A stretch of 64,000 nt of DNA from contig NZ_JAUFPU010000018.1 of assembly GCF_030409555.1 (NCBI RefSeq), positions 1,179,978-1,243,977 of the forward strand, written 5' to 3'. Each line of letters starts with the position of its first letter. Within the stretch, counting starts at the first letter, position 1. The stretch comes from Chitinimonas viridis (GTDB lineage Bacteria; Pseudomonadota; Gammaproteobacteria; Burkholderiales; Chitinimonadaceae). Positions 55,189 through 64,000 of the stretch are shown here, piece after piece. The notes under the pieces were generated by a model that saw nothing but the letters and a program-made list of their open reading frames with translations, made no database searches and was not told where the DNA came from. Position numbers and translations under genes: made by a program.

Positions 55189-55500
55189 ATGTACGCGGTC
55201 GTAAAAACCGGTGGCAAGCAGTACAAAGTTGCCATCGGCGAAAAATTGAAAGTAGAACAGATTGCCGCCGACATCGACGCCCAAATCGTGCTTGAAGAAG
55301 TACTGATGGTGGTGGACGGTGAAGCGGTTTCGGTTGGCACCCCCCTGGTTGCTGGCGCAACGGTCAAGGCTACTGTCGTAGCCCACGGTCGTGGCGAAAA
55401 GGTTCGCATCTTCAAGATGCGTCGCCGTAAGCACTACCAGAAGCGCCAAGGTCATCGTCAGAATTTCACTGAAATTCGCATCGACGCCATCGTCAAGTAA
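55189..55500 (+). CDS. rplU: 50S ribosomal protein L21
   Basis: Ribosomal protein bL21, 103 residues, [20 protein letters not shown] at the start and [20 protein letters not shown] at the end. The start follows TAGGAG at 7 bases. First gene of rplU-rpmA. Confidence 0.99.
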   Translation: MYAVVKTGGKQYKVAIGEKLKVEQIAADIDAQIVLEEVLMVVDGEAVSVGTPLVAGATVKATVVAHGRGEKVRIFKMRRRKHYQKRQGHRQNFTEIRIDAIVK

Positions 55501-55516
55501 GCAAGGAGTCTGAAAC

Positions 55517-55789
55517 ATGGCACATAAAAAAGCTGGCGGTAGTTCGCGTAACGGCCGCGACTCAGAGTCGAAACGACTGGGTACCAAGGTTTACGGTGGT
55601 GAATTGATCCCTGCGGGTTCGATCATCATCCGTCAGCGCGGCACCCGTTTCCACGCAGGCGATAACGTCGGCATGGGCAAGGATCACACCTTGTTCGCCA
55701 AGGTCGACGGTTACGTCAAGTTCGTGGTCAAGGGCGCGCTGAAGCGCAAGACCGTTGTGGTCGAGCCCTACACCGGCGTCGAGGCTTAA
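55517..55789 (+). CDS. rpmA: 50S ribosomal protein L27
   Basis: Ribosomal protein bL27, 90 residues, [20 protein letters not shown] at the start. The N-terminal tail reaches the peptidyl transferase centre. No N-terminal extension of the Firmicutes type is present. It follows rplU after 16 bases and is ended by a strong terminator. Confidence 0.99.
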   Translation: MAHKKAGGSSRNGRDSESKRLGTKVYGGELIPAGSIIIRQRGTRFHAGDNVGMGKDHTLFAKVDGYVKFVVKGALKRKTVVVEPYTGVEA

Positions 55790-55837
55790 GCCTTGCCGGT
55801 AAGCGAGGCGCCCGGCGGGCGTTTCGCTTAAAATTGA

Positions 55838-57062
<1,225 letters not shown>

Positions 57063-57069
57063 TGCAGGT

Positions 57070-57095
57070 GCGCCGTCCCGGTAACGGGGCGGCGC
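57070..57095 (+). terminator. Hairpin between obgE and the Mks operon
   Basis: GCGCCGTCCCG and CGGGGCGGCGC pair over 11 bases (one G-T pair) around GTAA, followed by TTTGCT. It starts 8 bases after the obgE stop. It could partly separate obgE from the condensin genes. Confidence 0.6.
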
Positions 57096-57140
57096 TTTGC
57101 TATCGCCCCGGCATAACGAGAAGACGAGAACCATCGCCCC

Positions 57141-58394
57141 GTGTCTGATGAACGCTTAGCCGACTTCTTCGCCAGCAATATCAACCCCCTTGATCTGCCG
57201 CCCTTGGCGGAGTTGCTGCGTGCGCGCGAATTGCTCAATGCATTTATCACGCTGTTCCATGGCAATGAGGAGCAGGTGCTGGTGCGGCTGCTGGTGCTGC
57301 GCGAGATAGGCGCCCGGGGGCATGAGCCGCGTTGGTCGCCGCAGCAGCTGCAGGCGCATTTTGCCTATGTGAACCCGGTGAAGCTTGATACCGTGCTGAC
57401 CCGCTTGCGCCAGAATGGCTTGCTGCTGTGGGACGGCGATGAGAGCCTGTACCAGATAGCCGAGGCGGGCCGGGTGGCCTTGTCGGCCTTGTCTACCTTG
57501 CTGGCGTTTGCCGACGAGGATGCCGAATTGGGTTATCTGACAGCCCAGGCGGCTGGCCAGCAGCAGCTGGGGCGGGTGTCTGGCGAGACCTTGCAGCATT
57601 TGCTGGCCCGGCTTAACGAATTGCACCGGGCCTTTGAGGAGGCGCTGGAGTCGCAATCGGAATATCAGATACGTAAGGCCCAGCAGCGTCTGGAGGCGGT
57701 GTTTCGTTGGGTGCAGAAGGGGACGGAAGTCATGCATACCCTGCTGTCTGACGAGACCTTGTCGCGCCGGACCCTGGACCAGGCGCAGTCCATCGCCATG
57801 GCGCAGTCGCGGCTGCTGCGCTTGACGGGCAGTTTCCAGCGCCGCCTGAATCAGCTGCAGTCGCAGCGCGTGCACTTGGGGCAGTCGGGGCTGACTTCCA
57901 GCGATATCGGCGAATGGTTGCGTACGGCCAGCCAGACCGAGCTGGTCAGCCTTGCCAGCGGCATGCTGCACTACGCACCGCAACCGTCCTTTCTGACTGG
58001 GCCGGAGATGGTGGATATCGCTGAGTTCGAACTGGTGGAGCGTGAGCGCATGCTGGCCAGCACGGCCGCCCTGCCGGACAAGCGTGCTGCGCCCGGTGTG
58101 GCCGCACCCGAAGCCGAACGGTTGTTCGAGGCCGAGGCGCTGCATGCCTTGTTGGCGCAGCTGGGTGGACCATCTGATATCCAGTCGGTGGCGCTGGCCG
58201 ATACCTATACCGAGACGGCTTACCGTCTCTCCCTGCTTTCGCTCCTGGGCGATGCCGAAGCCGAGCTGGATGCCAGCGTGGTGGGTGATATCGTCAAGCT
58301 GCCGCTGTCGCTGCAAGCCAGCGGCGAGGTGGTGGCCGTGGACCATCCCGAAGTGGCCAGCATCTCGCGTGGCGAGTTGCGGCCTACCAACTGA
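57141..58394 (+). CDS. mksF: Kleisin-like subunit MksF of an Mks condensin
   Basis: Predicted kleisin that closes the SMC ring, 417 residues with a GTG start. The N-terminal third is helical with a winged-helix-like segment (LVRLLVLREIGARGHEPRWS, KLDTVLTRLRQNGLLLWDGD). A long helical middle (about 150-250) has heptad-like spacing, and the C-terminal 100 residues are less regular. The identity rests on position and size: it precedes a 215-residue kite-like gene and a 937-residue SMC ATPase, the MksF-MksE-MksB order of Pseudomonas. The protein itself has no catalytic motif. Spacing to the next gene is 17 bases, so the genes are cotranscribed. Confidence 0.75.
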   Translation: MSDERLADFFASNINPLDLPPLAELLRARELLNAFITLFHGNEEQVLVRLLVLREIGARGHEPRWSPQQLQAHFAYVNPVKLDTVLTRLRQNGLLLWDGDESLYQIAEAGRVALSALSTLLAFADEDAELGYLTAQAAGQQQLGRVSGETLQHLLARLNELHRAFEEALESQSEYQIRKAQQRLEAVFRWVQKGTEVMHTLLSDETLSRRTLDQAQSIAMAQSRLLRLTGSFQRRLNQLQSQRVHLGQSGLTSSDIGEWLRTASQTELVSLASGMLHYAPQPSFLTGPEMVDIAEFELVERERMLASTAALPDKRAAPGVAAPEAERLFEAEALHALLAQLGGPSDIQSVALADTYTETAYRLSLLSLLGDAEAELDASVVGDIVKLPLSLQASGEVVAVDHPEVASISRGELRPTN

Positions 58395-58411
58395 CGAACA
58401 GGACGCAAGAC

Positions 58412-59059
58412 ATGGATAACGCCCTGTCCATCCTCAGTGCCCGCTTGATCGCGCACCGATTTATTCCCCGCAACGACCCGCTGGCGCGACGCGCGCTGGT
58501 GGATGAGGATTTTCGCCGCAGCCTGGATCACCGGCTGGCCGAGGTGGGCCTGGTGCTGCTGGAAAATCCGTATGCCGAGTACCTGGCTGTTGCCCTGGCT
58601 GATGATATGAATGCCTTTGTATTTGGCGATGGCGATACCTGGCTATCCAACAATATGGGTTTGCCGCGTGATGCAATCGCCCTGCTGGTGGTGCTGTGGG
58701 CACGCATCATATTGCCCAAGCGTGAGCGCCAGATTGCGCGCGCCGAGAAGGAGCGCGAGGGGCAGAGCGATATGTTCGGGGCAGAGAAGCCGCTGGCGCA
58801 GGGCGAGGATGTCTCGGTCGGCATTCCGGAGGATGCGCTGTATGCCGATTTTCGCGAGAAGCTGGGCGGCAAGACCCGTATGAATACCAACCTTGGCCAG
58901 CTGGCCCGGCTGGGTTTTATCGAGCGCCGCAACAAGGTGATCCTGGAGGGGCCGCTGCTGGACCTGATGCTGGACTATGCCAGCCTGGCCCCCCGCGTGA
59001 TCGAAGGCGCGCTGGGCGAAGTGCTCAAGCGTCGCGCAGCCGACGCGGCCCCCGAGTAA
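58412..59059 (+). CDS. mksE: Kite-like subunit MksE of an Mks condensin
   Basis: Small partner of the kleisin, 215 residues, with two likely winged-helix parts (around 1-95 and 140-200) linked by a charged helix RERQIARAEKEREGQSDMFG. LLENPYAEYLAVALADDMNA and TRMNTNLGQLARLGFIERRN are its best-defined segments; the second reads as a winged-helix recognition part. Such kite dimers bind the kleisin and DNA. It sits between mksF and mksB with gaps of 17 and 21 bases. Assignment depends mainly on context. Confidence 0.75.
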   Translation: MDNALSILSARLIAHRFIPRNDPLARRALVDEDFRRSLDHRLAEVGLVLLENPYAEYLAVALADDMNAFVFGDGDTWLSNNMGLPRDAIALLVVLWARIILPKRERQIARAEKEREGQSDMFGAEKPLAQGEDVSVGIPEDALYADFREKLGGKTRMNTNLGQLARLGFIERRNKVILEGPLLDLMLDYASLAPRVIEGALGEVLKRRAADAAPE

Positions 59060-59080
59060 TTACCAGGACAACCCGTCACG

Positions 59081-61894
59081 ATGTTTCAATTCCGCAAGCT
59101 TGAGATGCGCCACTGGGATTTCTGGCAGAGCATAGAAATTCCGTTGGATGCCCAGATCGTTACCATTGTGGGGCCGAATGGTTCTGGCAAGACCACGCTG
59201 CTGGATGCCTTGCGTACCCTGCTGGCCCTGCCGTGCTCCGGCCGACGCGATTACAAGCGCTATGTCCGCAACAACACCGAGCCGACGGCCTGGCTACGAG
59301 GGGTGGTGGACAACCCGCGGCGCGACAACGGCGATCTGTTTCCCTACCCGTTCTTCCCCATCACCAATGACAAGGTGACCTTGTTCTGCCGGGTGAAGAA
59401 GCAAGGGGGGGACTGGCTGCGGCAGTACGCGATCATGCCGGGCGAGGTGGAGCTGGATGCCGACACCGAGCCACAGCTGGAGTGGCGTGGTGTGCGCGAG
59501 TACAAGCTGGACCTGGAAAAGGCGGGGCTGACCCGCGCCATTGCCGAGGTGCTGGCGCTGGAGCAGGGGGATACCGACAAGCTGTGCGAGTACAGCCCCA
59601 AGGCTTTGCTGGACCTGGTGTTCCAGGTTTTTGGCGACAAGCAGGTGCTGGACAACTACCAGCAGGCCAAGACCGAGCAGAAAGAGGCCGAGCAGGAACT
59701 GGCTGAGCTGACCCGACAGCTGGATGGCTTGGGTGCCAAGGTGGAGCAGATGAAGGGCCGTGCCAACCGCTATCTGGAATGGCAGGGCATGCAGCGTGAA
59801 GTGGCGCAGCTGGAGAAGAATGTATTGCCAGGTTTGCGCTATCTGGAATCGTGGGATTCCATGTGGGGCTATATCCACCAGTACAAGGGCGTGCGTCGGG
59901 CCTTGAAGGTGCGCGAGGATGAATTGGCTCGCAGCGATGCCGAGGCACGCAGGCTGGAGGCGGATGTGGCGACCATGCAGTCGGCCGAGCAGGCTGCCGA
60001 TGCGGCCTACAAGGCGCTGTGGGAGCCCTTTCAGCGCGTGGGGGCCGATGCCCGCGATGCCGAGAAAGTATTGAGCCAGCGTGACAAGCTCAAGGCCCTG
60101 GCTGAGGCGGAATCCGGCACGGATGCGGTGGAGCTGGCTGACCAGCTGGGCAGGCTGCGTGGCCACAAGGCTGAGCTGGACGGCAAGGTGAAGGCATCCA
60201 AGGATGAGCGGCAGCAGCTGTCCGAGCTGCAGTTTGCCTTGCAGCAGGGGCGCCAGCCGGCGGAGCGTTTTGTCCGTGAGATGCGGGCTGCGCTGGATGA
60301 GGCCGGCATTCCCCACCAGTTGCTGACCGATATCGTGGAAGTGCGTGACAACAGCTGGCAGACGGCAGTGGAGGCTATGCTGGCGCCGTACCGCCACCTG
60401 GTGTTGCTGGGGAGGGAGTCGGACAAGCAGGCGGCATTCCAGATAGGCCAGCGTTTGCAGTATCGACACTTTATCGTGCCTGATTGCGAGGCGGCACCCA
60501 AGGCGGTGCCGGGCTCGGTGCTGGAAATCATTGCGCTCAAGGCGGATGCACCGGCTTGGCTTACCCGCCAGCTCAACAATGTGCAGCGGGTCAAGTCGGT
60601 GGAAGCCGGCGCAGGTGTGCAGGGCGACTGGATTACCCGTGAGGGCTTTCACAAGGAGCGCCGTGGCGCCCGCTTTATTGGCGTGGATGTGCGCGACCAT
60701 GCCTTTGGTGAGGCAGCCCGCAAATCGCGGCTGGATGAGGTAAGCCGTCGTTTGTTTGAGCTGAACCAGCAGGTGCTGGTGTGGGAGGGCGAGGCGGTGG
60801 AGGTGGGACGGCAGATTGCCAGCCTGCAGCTGCAACTGGCCGGCATGGACGCCATACAGCAGCTGGCTGCCCGACAGGACGAGTTTGCCGCAGCCGAGCA
60901 GGTATTGCCCGGCCTGCAGGCCGAAGCCCAGCGCTTGGGGGGCGAGCTGGCCAGCAAGCAGGCCGAGCAAGAAAGCACCCGTAAGCTGGCCATGGAGGCC
61001 AGGCTGCAGGAGCAGCGTGTGCGCGATGTGCGGGATGGCCTGGCACGCCAGGTTAGCGAGCTGCTTAACCAGGTGCAGCTGCGCCAGGCCGAGCAAACGC
61101 GCCAGATCGAAGAGGCACGCCAGTTGAGCGAGGCGCTGGAGGCGGAGGGCGTCAGTAAGTCGGGCTTGCCCGCGCTGAAGGAGGAATGGGGCTCGGTGCA
61201 GGCTGTCCGCCACGAGATACATAGGCAGCAGGAGCGCATGGAGCACGGTGATTGGGAGCGGGATGCCAGTGTGCTGGAGCTGCGTGAAAAGATAGAGCAG
61301 GACTACGCCGCCCTGCTGGGGGAGACGGAAAGCCGGGGCCGCGAGGTGGCCCGCGCGCGTGAGTTGACCGACGATGCCCGTGGCGCCTACATCAACAAGC
61401 TGCGCGCGACCGTGCGTGCCTACAGCCAGAACATCCGCCGGCTGGGTGAGTTGTCCGGTATCTCGGTGGAGGTAGACTCGCCCCATCTGGAGAATGATGA
61501 TGCGGCGCTGGCCAATGCCGGCCTGACCGTACGCTTCGATTTTGACCAGAAGGGCCTGATGGGCCTGAACGATGGTGAGGCCTCGGGCGGCCAGCAGGTG
61601 ATGAAATCCTTGATACTGCTAATAGGCCTGATGATGGATGAATCCAATCCCTCTGGCTTTGTCTTTATCGATGAGCCCTTCGCTCACCTGGATGTGCTGA
61701 ATATTGACAAGGTGGGTGCTTTCCTCAAGGCTACCCAAGCGCAGTATTTGATCACGACGCCCTTGACCCACAATCTGAATGCCTTTGCGCCGAGTGAGCT
61801 GACCTTGTGCACCTACAAGAAGCGGCCGAGCGAGCGCTGGGCTCCTATGATTACCCAGACCCGTCGCCGGCTTGATGCCGCACGGGGGCGGTGA
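59081..61894 (+). CDS. mksB: SMC-type ATPase MksB of an Mks condensin
   Basis: Motor of a MukB/MksB-type condensin, 937 residues. The N-terminal head has Walker A GPNGSGKTT (31-39). The ABC signature ASGGQQVMKS starts at 834, and Walker B FVFIDEPFAHLD has the Asp-Glu pair at 864-865, so the ATPase looks intact. Coiled-coil arms run at about 205-390 and 565-790, and between them is a hinge-like globular part (IPHQLLTDIVEVRDNSWQTA, FIVPDCEAAPK). The arms are shorter than in SMC or MukB, as expected for MksB. In defence systems of Wadjet type a nuclease gene (JetD) accompanies these genes; here none does. Confidence 0.85.
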   Translation: MFQFRKLEMRHWDFWQSIEIPLDAQIVTIVGPNGSGKTTLLDALRTLLALPCSGRRDYKRYVRNNTEPTAWLRGVVDNPRRDNGDLFPYPFFPITNDKVTLFCRVKKQGGDWLRQYAIMPGEVELDADTEPQLEWRGVREYKLDLEKAGLTRAIAEVLALEQGDTDKLCEYSPKALLDLVFQVFGDKQVLDNYQQAKTEQKEAEQELAELTRQLDGLGAKVEQMKGRANRYLEWQGMQREVAQLEKNVLPGLRYLESWDSMWGYIHQYKGVRRALKVREDELARSDAEARRLEADVATMQSAEQAADAAYKALWEPFQRVGADARDAEKVLSQRDKLKALAEAESGTDAVELADQLGRLRGHKAELDGKVKASKDERQQLSELQFALQQGRQPAERFVREMRAALDEAGIPHQLLTDIVEVRDNSWQTAVEAMLAPYRHLVLLGRESDKQAAFQIGQRLQYRHFIVPDCEAAPKAVPGSVLEIIALKADAPAWLTRQLNNVQRVKSVEAGAGVQGDWITREGFHKERRGARFIGVDVRDHAFGEAARKSRLDEVSRRLFELNQQVLVWEGEAVEVGRQIASLQLQLAGMDAIQQLAARQDEFAAAEQVLPGLQAEAQRLGGELASKQAEQESTRKLAMEARLQEQRVRDVRDGLARQVSELLNQVQLRQAEQTRQIEEARQLSEALEAEGVSKSGLPALKEEWGSVQAVRHEIHRQQERMEHGDWERDASVLELREKIEQDYAALLGETESRGREVARARELTDDARGAYINKLRATVRAYSQNIRRLGELSGISVEVDSPHLENDDAALANAGLTVRFDFDQKGLMGLNDGEASGGQQVMKSLILLIGLMMDESNPSGFVFIDEPFAHLDVLNIDKVGAFLKATQAQYLITTPLTHNLNAFAPSELTLCTYKKRPSERWAPMITQTRRRLDAARGR

Positions 61895-61926
61895 CACCCC
61901 TTGGCTGATGGCATGGGAGGACTATC

Positions 61927-62280
61927 GTGACGCATGATGACGTAGCAACCTTCTGTGCCAGCCTGCCCGGCGCCACGGGCGATATCAAATGGCAGGTCGA
62001 TCAGGTGTGGTCGGTGGGTGGCAAGATGTTCTGCGTCCAGTGCGCTAATCCTGCCCTATCGACCGGCGTGTCCTTCAAGGTGGCAGACGAACGCTTCCTG
62101 GAGCTGACTGACCTGCCTGGTATCCAGCCCGCGCCTTATCTGGCACGGCACCACTGGATAAGGCTGGATAGCCCCGCCACCCTGGGTGCCGATGTATTAC
62201 AGGATCTATTGCGCCAGTCATACTGCCTGGTGCGCGCCAAACTAACCAAGCAGCAGCGCAATGCCTTGCCGCCGCTGTAA
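61927..62280 (+). CDS. MmcQ/YjbR family DNA-binding-like protein
   Basis: A 117-residue protein with a GTG start preceded by GGGAGGA. The family fold is visible in WQVDQVWSVGGKMFCVQ, FKVADERFLELTDLPGIQPA and HHWIRLDS. Proteins of this family have a CyaY-like or double-wing fold and are often annotated as MmcQ-like; a DNA-binding role is proposed but not proven. It lies 32 bases after mksB and may be cotranscribed with it. Confidence 0.85.
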   Translation: MTHDDVATFCASLPGATGDIKWQVDQVWSVGGKMFCVQCANPALSTGVSFKVADERFLELTDLPGIQPAPYLARHHWIRLDSPATLGADVLQDLLRQSYCLVRAKLTKQQRNALPPL

Positions 62281-62303
62281 ACCCTAGCCTTCGGACACCC
62301 TAC

Positions 62304-63458
62304 ATGAAACAAGTCTTCCATTATTTCGCCCCCTGCCCTCGCGGACTGGAAGGCGTGCTGGCTGAAGAGCTGGCGCAACTGGGTGCATTGGGTATCGCCC
62401 CTACCGACGGTGGCGTGGCTTTTCATGGCGACTGGACACTGATGTACCGGGCCAACCTGCATAGCCGCATCGCCAGCCGCATCCTGTGGCGGCTGGTGGA
62501 CAAGTCCTACCGCAGCGAAGACGATATCTATAAGGCTGCCCGTGCGCTGGAGTGGCCAGAGCTGTTTGGGGTGGAGCGCACCATCAAGGTGGCTGTGACT
62601 GGCGTGGGCTGCAAGCTCAAGAGCCTGGATTTCATTGCCCTCAAGGTCAAGGATGCCGTTTGCGATGCTTTCCGTGCCCAGTGCGGCGAGCGCCCCAGTG
62701 TGGATACGGCCAATCCGGATCTGCGCATCCATGTCTTTCTGACCGAGCGGCAAATGACGCTGTATCTCGATACCAGTGGCGAGGCGCTGTTCAAGCGTGG
62801 TTATAGGCGGGAGACAGGGGATGCGCCGCTGCGCGAAAACCTGGCCGCCGGCATATTGCGGCTGACTGGCTGGAAGGTGGATGAGCCATTGCTGGACCCC
62901 ATGTGTGGTAGCGGCACCTTTCTGGTGGAGGCTGCCATGATGGCGCGCCATATGGCGCCGGGCCGCTGGCGTGAGTTTGCCTTTGCCAAACTCAAGCAGT
63001 TTGATGCCGCGCTGTGGGCGCAGCTCAAGCAAGAGGCATTGGCAGCCGAGCAGCCGGAAGCCGTGACGCATATCTATGGCAGCGACGATACGCCGGATGT
63101 ATTGATGGCAGCACGGGCCAACCTGGCTTCGGCCGGTGTGAGCGATGCTGTGGTGCTGGAAGAGGCCGATGCGCTGGAGCGCAGTGCGCCCACCGAGCAT
63201 GGGGTGATGGTGTGTAATCCCCCTTATGGCATACGGCTGGAGGAGCAGACCTGGCTGGATGCGCTCTACCCCATGCTGGGCCATGCGCTCAAGCAGCGCT
63301 TTTCTGGCTGGCGGGCGTATTACTTCACGGCGGACCTGCGCTTGGCCAAGTTGATACGGCTTTCTGCCAGCAAGCGCACGGTGCTGTTCAACGGCGCCCT
63401 GGAGTGCCGCCTGTTTGAGTACCGTATGGTGGCGGGCAGCAATCGCAAGCAGGATTGA
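62304..63458 (+). CDS. THUMP-domain 23S rRNA guanine-N2 methyltransferase (RlmL type)
   Basis: Class I SAM-dependent rRNA methyltransferase, 384 residues. The N-terminal ferredoxin-like and THUMP part covers about 1-160 (FHYFAPCPRGLEGVLAEELA). The catalytic domain has LLDPMCGSGTFLVEAAMMA (motif I) and the amino-methyltransferase motif MVCNPPYGIRLEE. The protein matches the N-terminal (RlmL, m2G2445) half of the bifunctional RlmKL of enterobacteria and lacks the RlmK half, a common single-domain form in betaproteobacteria. Substrate assignment is inferred. Confidence 0.88.
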   Translation: MKQVFHYFAPCPRGLEGVLAEELAQLGALGIAPTDGGVAFHGDWTLMYRANLHSRIASRILWRLVDKSYRSEDDIYKAARALEWPELFGVERTIKVAVTGVGCKLKSLDFIALKVKDAVCDAFRAQCGERPSVDTANPDLRIHVFLTERQMTLYLDTSGEALFKRGYRRETGDAPLRENLAAGILRLTGWKVDEPLLDPMCGSGTFLVEAAMMARHMAPGRWREFAFAKLKQFDAALWAQLKQEALAAEQPEAVTHIYGSDDTPDVLMAARANLASAGVSDAVVLEEADALERSAPTEHGVMVCNPPYGIRLEEQTWLDALYPMLGHALKQRFSGWRAYYFTADLRLAKLIRLSASKRTVLFNGALECRLFEYRMVAGSNRKQD

Positions 63459-63542
63459 ACACGCCGGACACAGCAGCTGCCCAGTGAATGACATATATAG
63501 ATATGTGGGGTAGCAAGCTCGACCAGGCTGAAACACCGATTG

Positions 63543-63566
63543 AACGCCCCGCTTGCGGGGCGTTTT
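63543..63566 (+). terminator. Rho-independent terminator after the RlmL-type gene
   Basis: AACGCCCCGC and GCGGGGCGTT form a perfect 10-bp stem around TT, followed by TT and a T-rich tail. It lies 84 bases after the stop and shields the rrn promoter from read-through. Confidence 0.85.
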
Positions 63567-63737
63567 GCCTGGTTTTTGAGGTTTTCTCGGTTTTTTGCAG
63601 GGCGCGATCTTTCGCTGCGTGCGAGTTGGCGCGGGTTTTGGTTGGGAAGCGATAAAAAGAGGGTGTTGCGGAGATATTACAGATCAGCGACTTAGGCGTG
63701 TTGGTGCGGAAAGTAGCGGAATTTTGCGGGGGAGGTG

Positions 63738-63766
63738 TTGACGGGTTCGGGGAGGGTGCGTATAGT
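63738..63766 (+). promoter_or_regulatory. rrn operon promoter P1
   Basis: TTGACG (63738-63743) and TATAGT (63761-63766) are spaced by 17 bases. Transcription would start near 63773-63774, about 200 bases before 16S rRNA. No other coding sequence is seen between 63459 and the rRNA; this stretch holds the terminator, this promoter and the leader. Confidence 0.85.
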
Positions 63767-63843
63767 TCGCTTCTCTGCTGCTGACGCAGACAAAAACGAA
63801 GCGAAACGGATTAGTTTAGCGGAGTGGGTCTGAAGAAGCAAAC

Positions 63844-63854
63844 GCTCTTTAACA
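63844..63854 (+). promoter_or_regulatory. boxA antitermination site of the rrn leader
   Basis: GCTCTTTAACA matches the bacterial rrn boxA consensus TGCTCTTTAACA and should bind NusB-S10 to prevent Rho-dependent termination. A hairpin follows at 63871-63904 (CGTAGGC with GCTTACG outside, TTGAC with GTCAA inside). Confidence 0.9.
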
Positions 63855-63971
63855 AGATACAACCGATAAGCGTAGGCATTTGACTTGAGGGTCAAGGGCT
63901 TACGTAATAATCAAGATCGTTTCGACGAGATTGATTTTGCGAACAGCCAGAAATGTTTCAAAACAGAGATT

Positions 63972-64000
63972 GAACTCAAGAGTTTGATCCTGGCTCAGAT
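63972..64000 (+). rRNA. rrs: 16S rRNA, 5' end only
   Basis: The last 29 bases include AGAGTTTGATCCTGGCTCAG, the near-universal start of bacterial 16S rRNA. By comparison with E. coli numbering, base 8 corresponds to about 63979, so the mature 5' end is near 63972. The gene continues beyond the window. Confidence 0.97.

Noticed and set aside
57141..61894. A Wadjet (JetABCD) anti-plasmid system
   Set aside because: No JetD-like nuclease gene is present; the next genes are an MmcQ/YjbR protein and an rRNA methyltransferase. The operon is better called Mks.
63488..63508. AT-rich palindromic stretch (CATATATAGATATG) after the RlmL-type gene as an att site or origin
   Set aside because: Only five base pairs of stem, no repeats, integrase or dnaA boxes nearby.
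63692..63895. A 67-codon minus-strand frame in the rrn leader
   Set aside because: It covers the rrn promoter and boxA leader, which explain the sequence; no start signals or homology.

Overview
The window is GC-rich, densely packed chromosomal DNA of a betaproteobacterium, most likely a member of or near the order Neisseriales. This is inferred from the RegB/RegA pair, the system II (ResB/ResC) cytochrome c maturation genes beside a di-heme cytochrome c4, the intact pilGHIJ-chpA cluster, the glyQ/glyS arrangement and a 16S start that reads CAAGAGTTTGATCCTGGCTCAG. Nothing indicates a prophage, plasmid or integrative island. The few accessory signals are small: a dispersed hairpin repeat, one MITE-like element, one internally deleted gene and one frameshifted gene.

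Layout. 1-2515 is the 3' part of a PAS-PAS-GAF-GGDEF-EAL cyclic-di-GMP protein. 2512-10921 (minus) is a translationally coupled recC-recB-recD operon. 11089-16951 (plus) carries glyQ, a small lipoprotein gene, glyS, an acyltransferase remnant, gmhB, a PlsC-type acyltransferase and a YgjP-type metallopeptidase. 17009-18765 is a RegB/RegA redox two-component system, followed by an inositol-monophosphatase-family gene. 19659-20148 holds three tandem copies of a hairpin-bearing repeat that runs into the stop codon of a periplasmic binding protein gene. 21116-23352 is a secreted lipase and its foldase, separated by a repeat copy and a 107-bp MITE. 23620-25931 (minus) is a TonB-dependent receptor under a cobalamin riboswitch, hence probably BtuB. 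26012-29257 has a VOC protein, an orphan small protein, a frameshifted sterol-desaturase-family gene and a TIGR04222-type membrane protein. glpK and glpD are divergent at 29290-32384.

32474-42593 (minus) is the type IV pilus chemosensory cluster pilG-pilH-pilI-pilJ-chpA. engB follows. Then come cytochrome c4, resB and resC (plus), a GNAT enzyme, an EamA exporter, rsmE (minus), a thioredoxin-fold protein and gabT-gabD with a paired palindromic operator upstream. A tRNA-Pro(CGG) and ispB lie on the minus strand. rplU-rpmA-obgE is the usual ribosome and GTPase block. 57141-61894 is a three-gene MksF-MksE-MksB condensin operon without a nuclease gene. MmcQ/YjbR and RlmL-type genes follow, and the window closes with an rrn promoter, a boxA leader and the first bases of 16S rRNA.

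Functional themes are DNA repair and chromosome organisation (RecBCD, Mks), envelope and LPS precursor synthesis (gmhB, plsC), respiration and redox control (RegBA, cytochrome c4, ResBC), surface motility (Pil-Chp, c-di-GMP) and catabolism of glycerol, lipids and GABA. The items most worth a second look are the Mks operon, the dispersed repeat family tied to gene stop codons, the MITE, the frameshift lying inside an 18-bp perfect inverted repeat, the deleted acyltransferase gene and the twin operator upstream of gabT.
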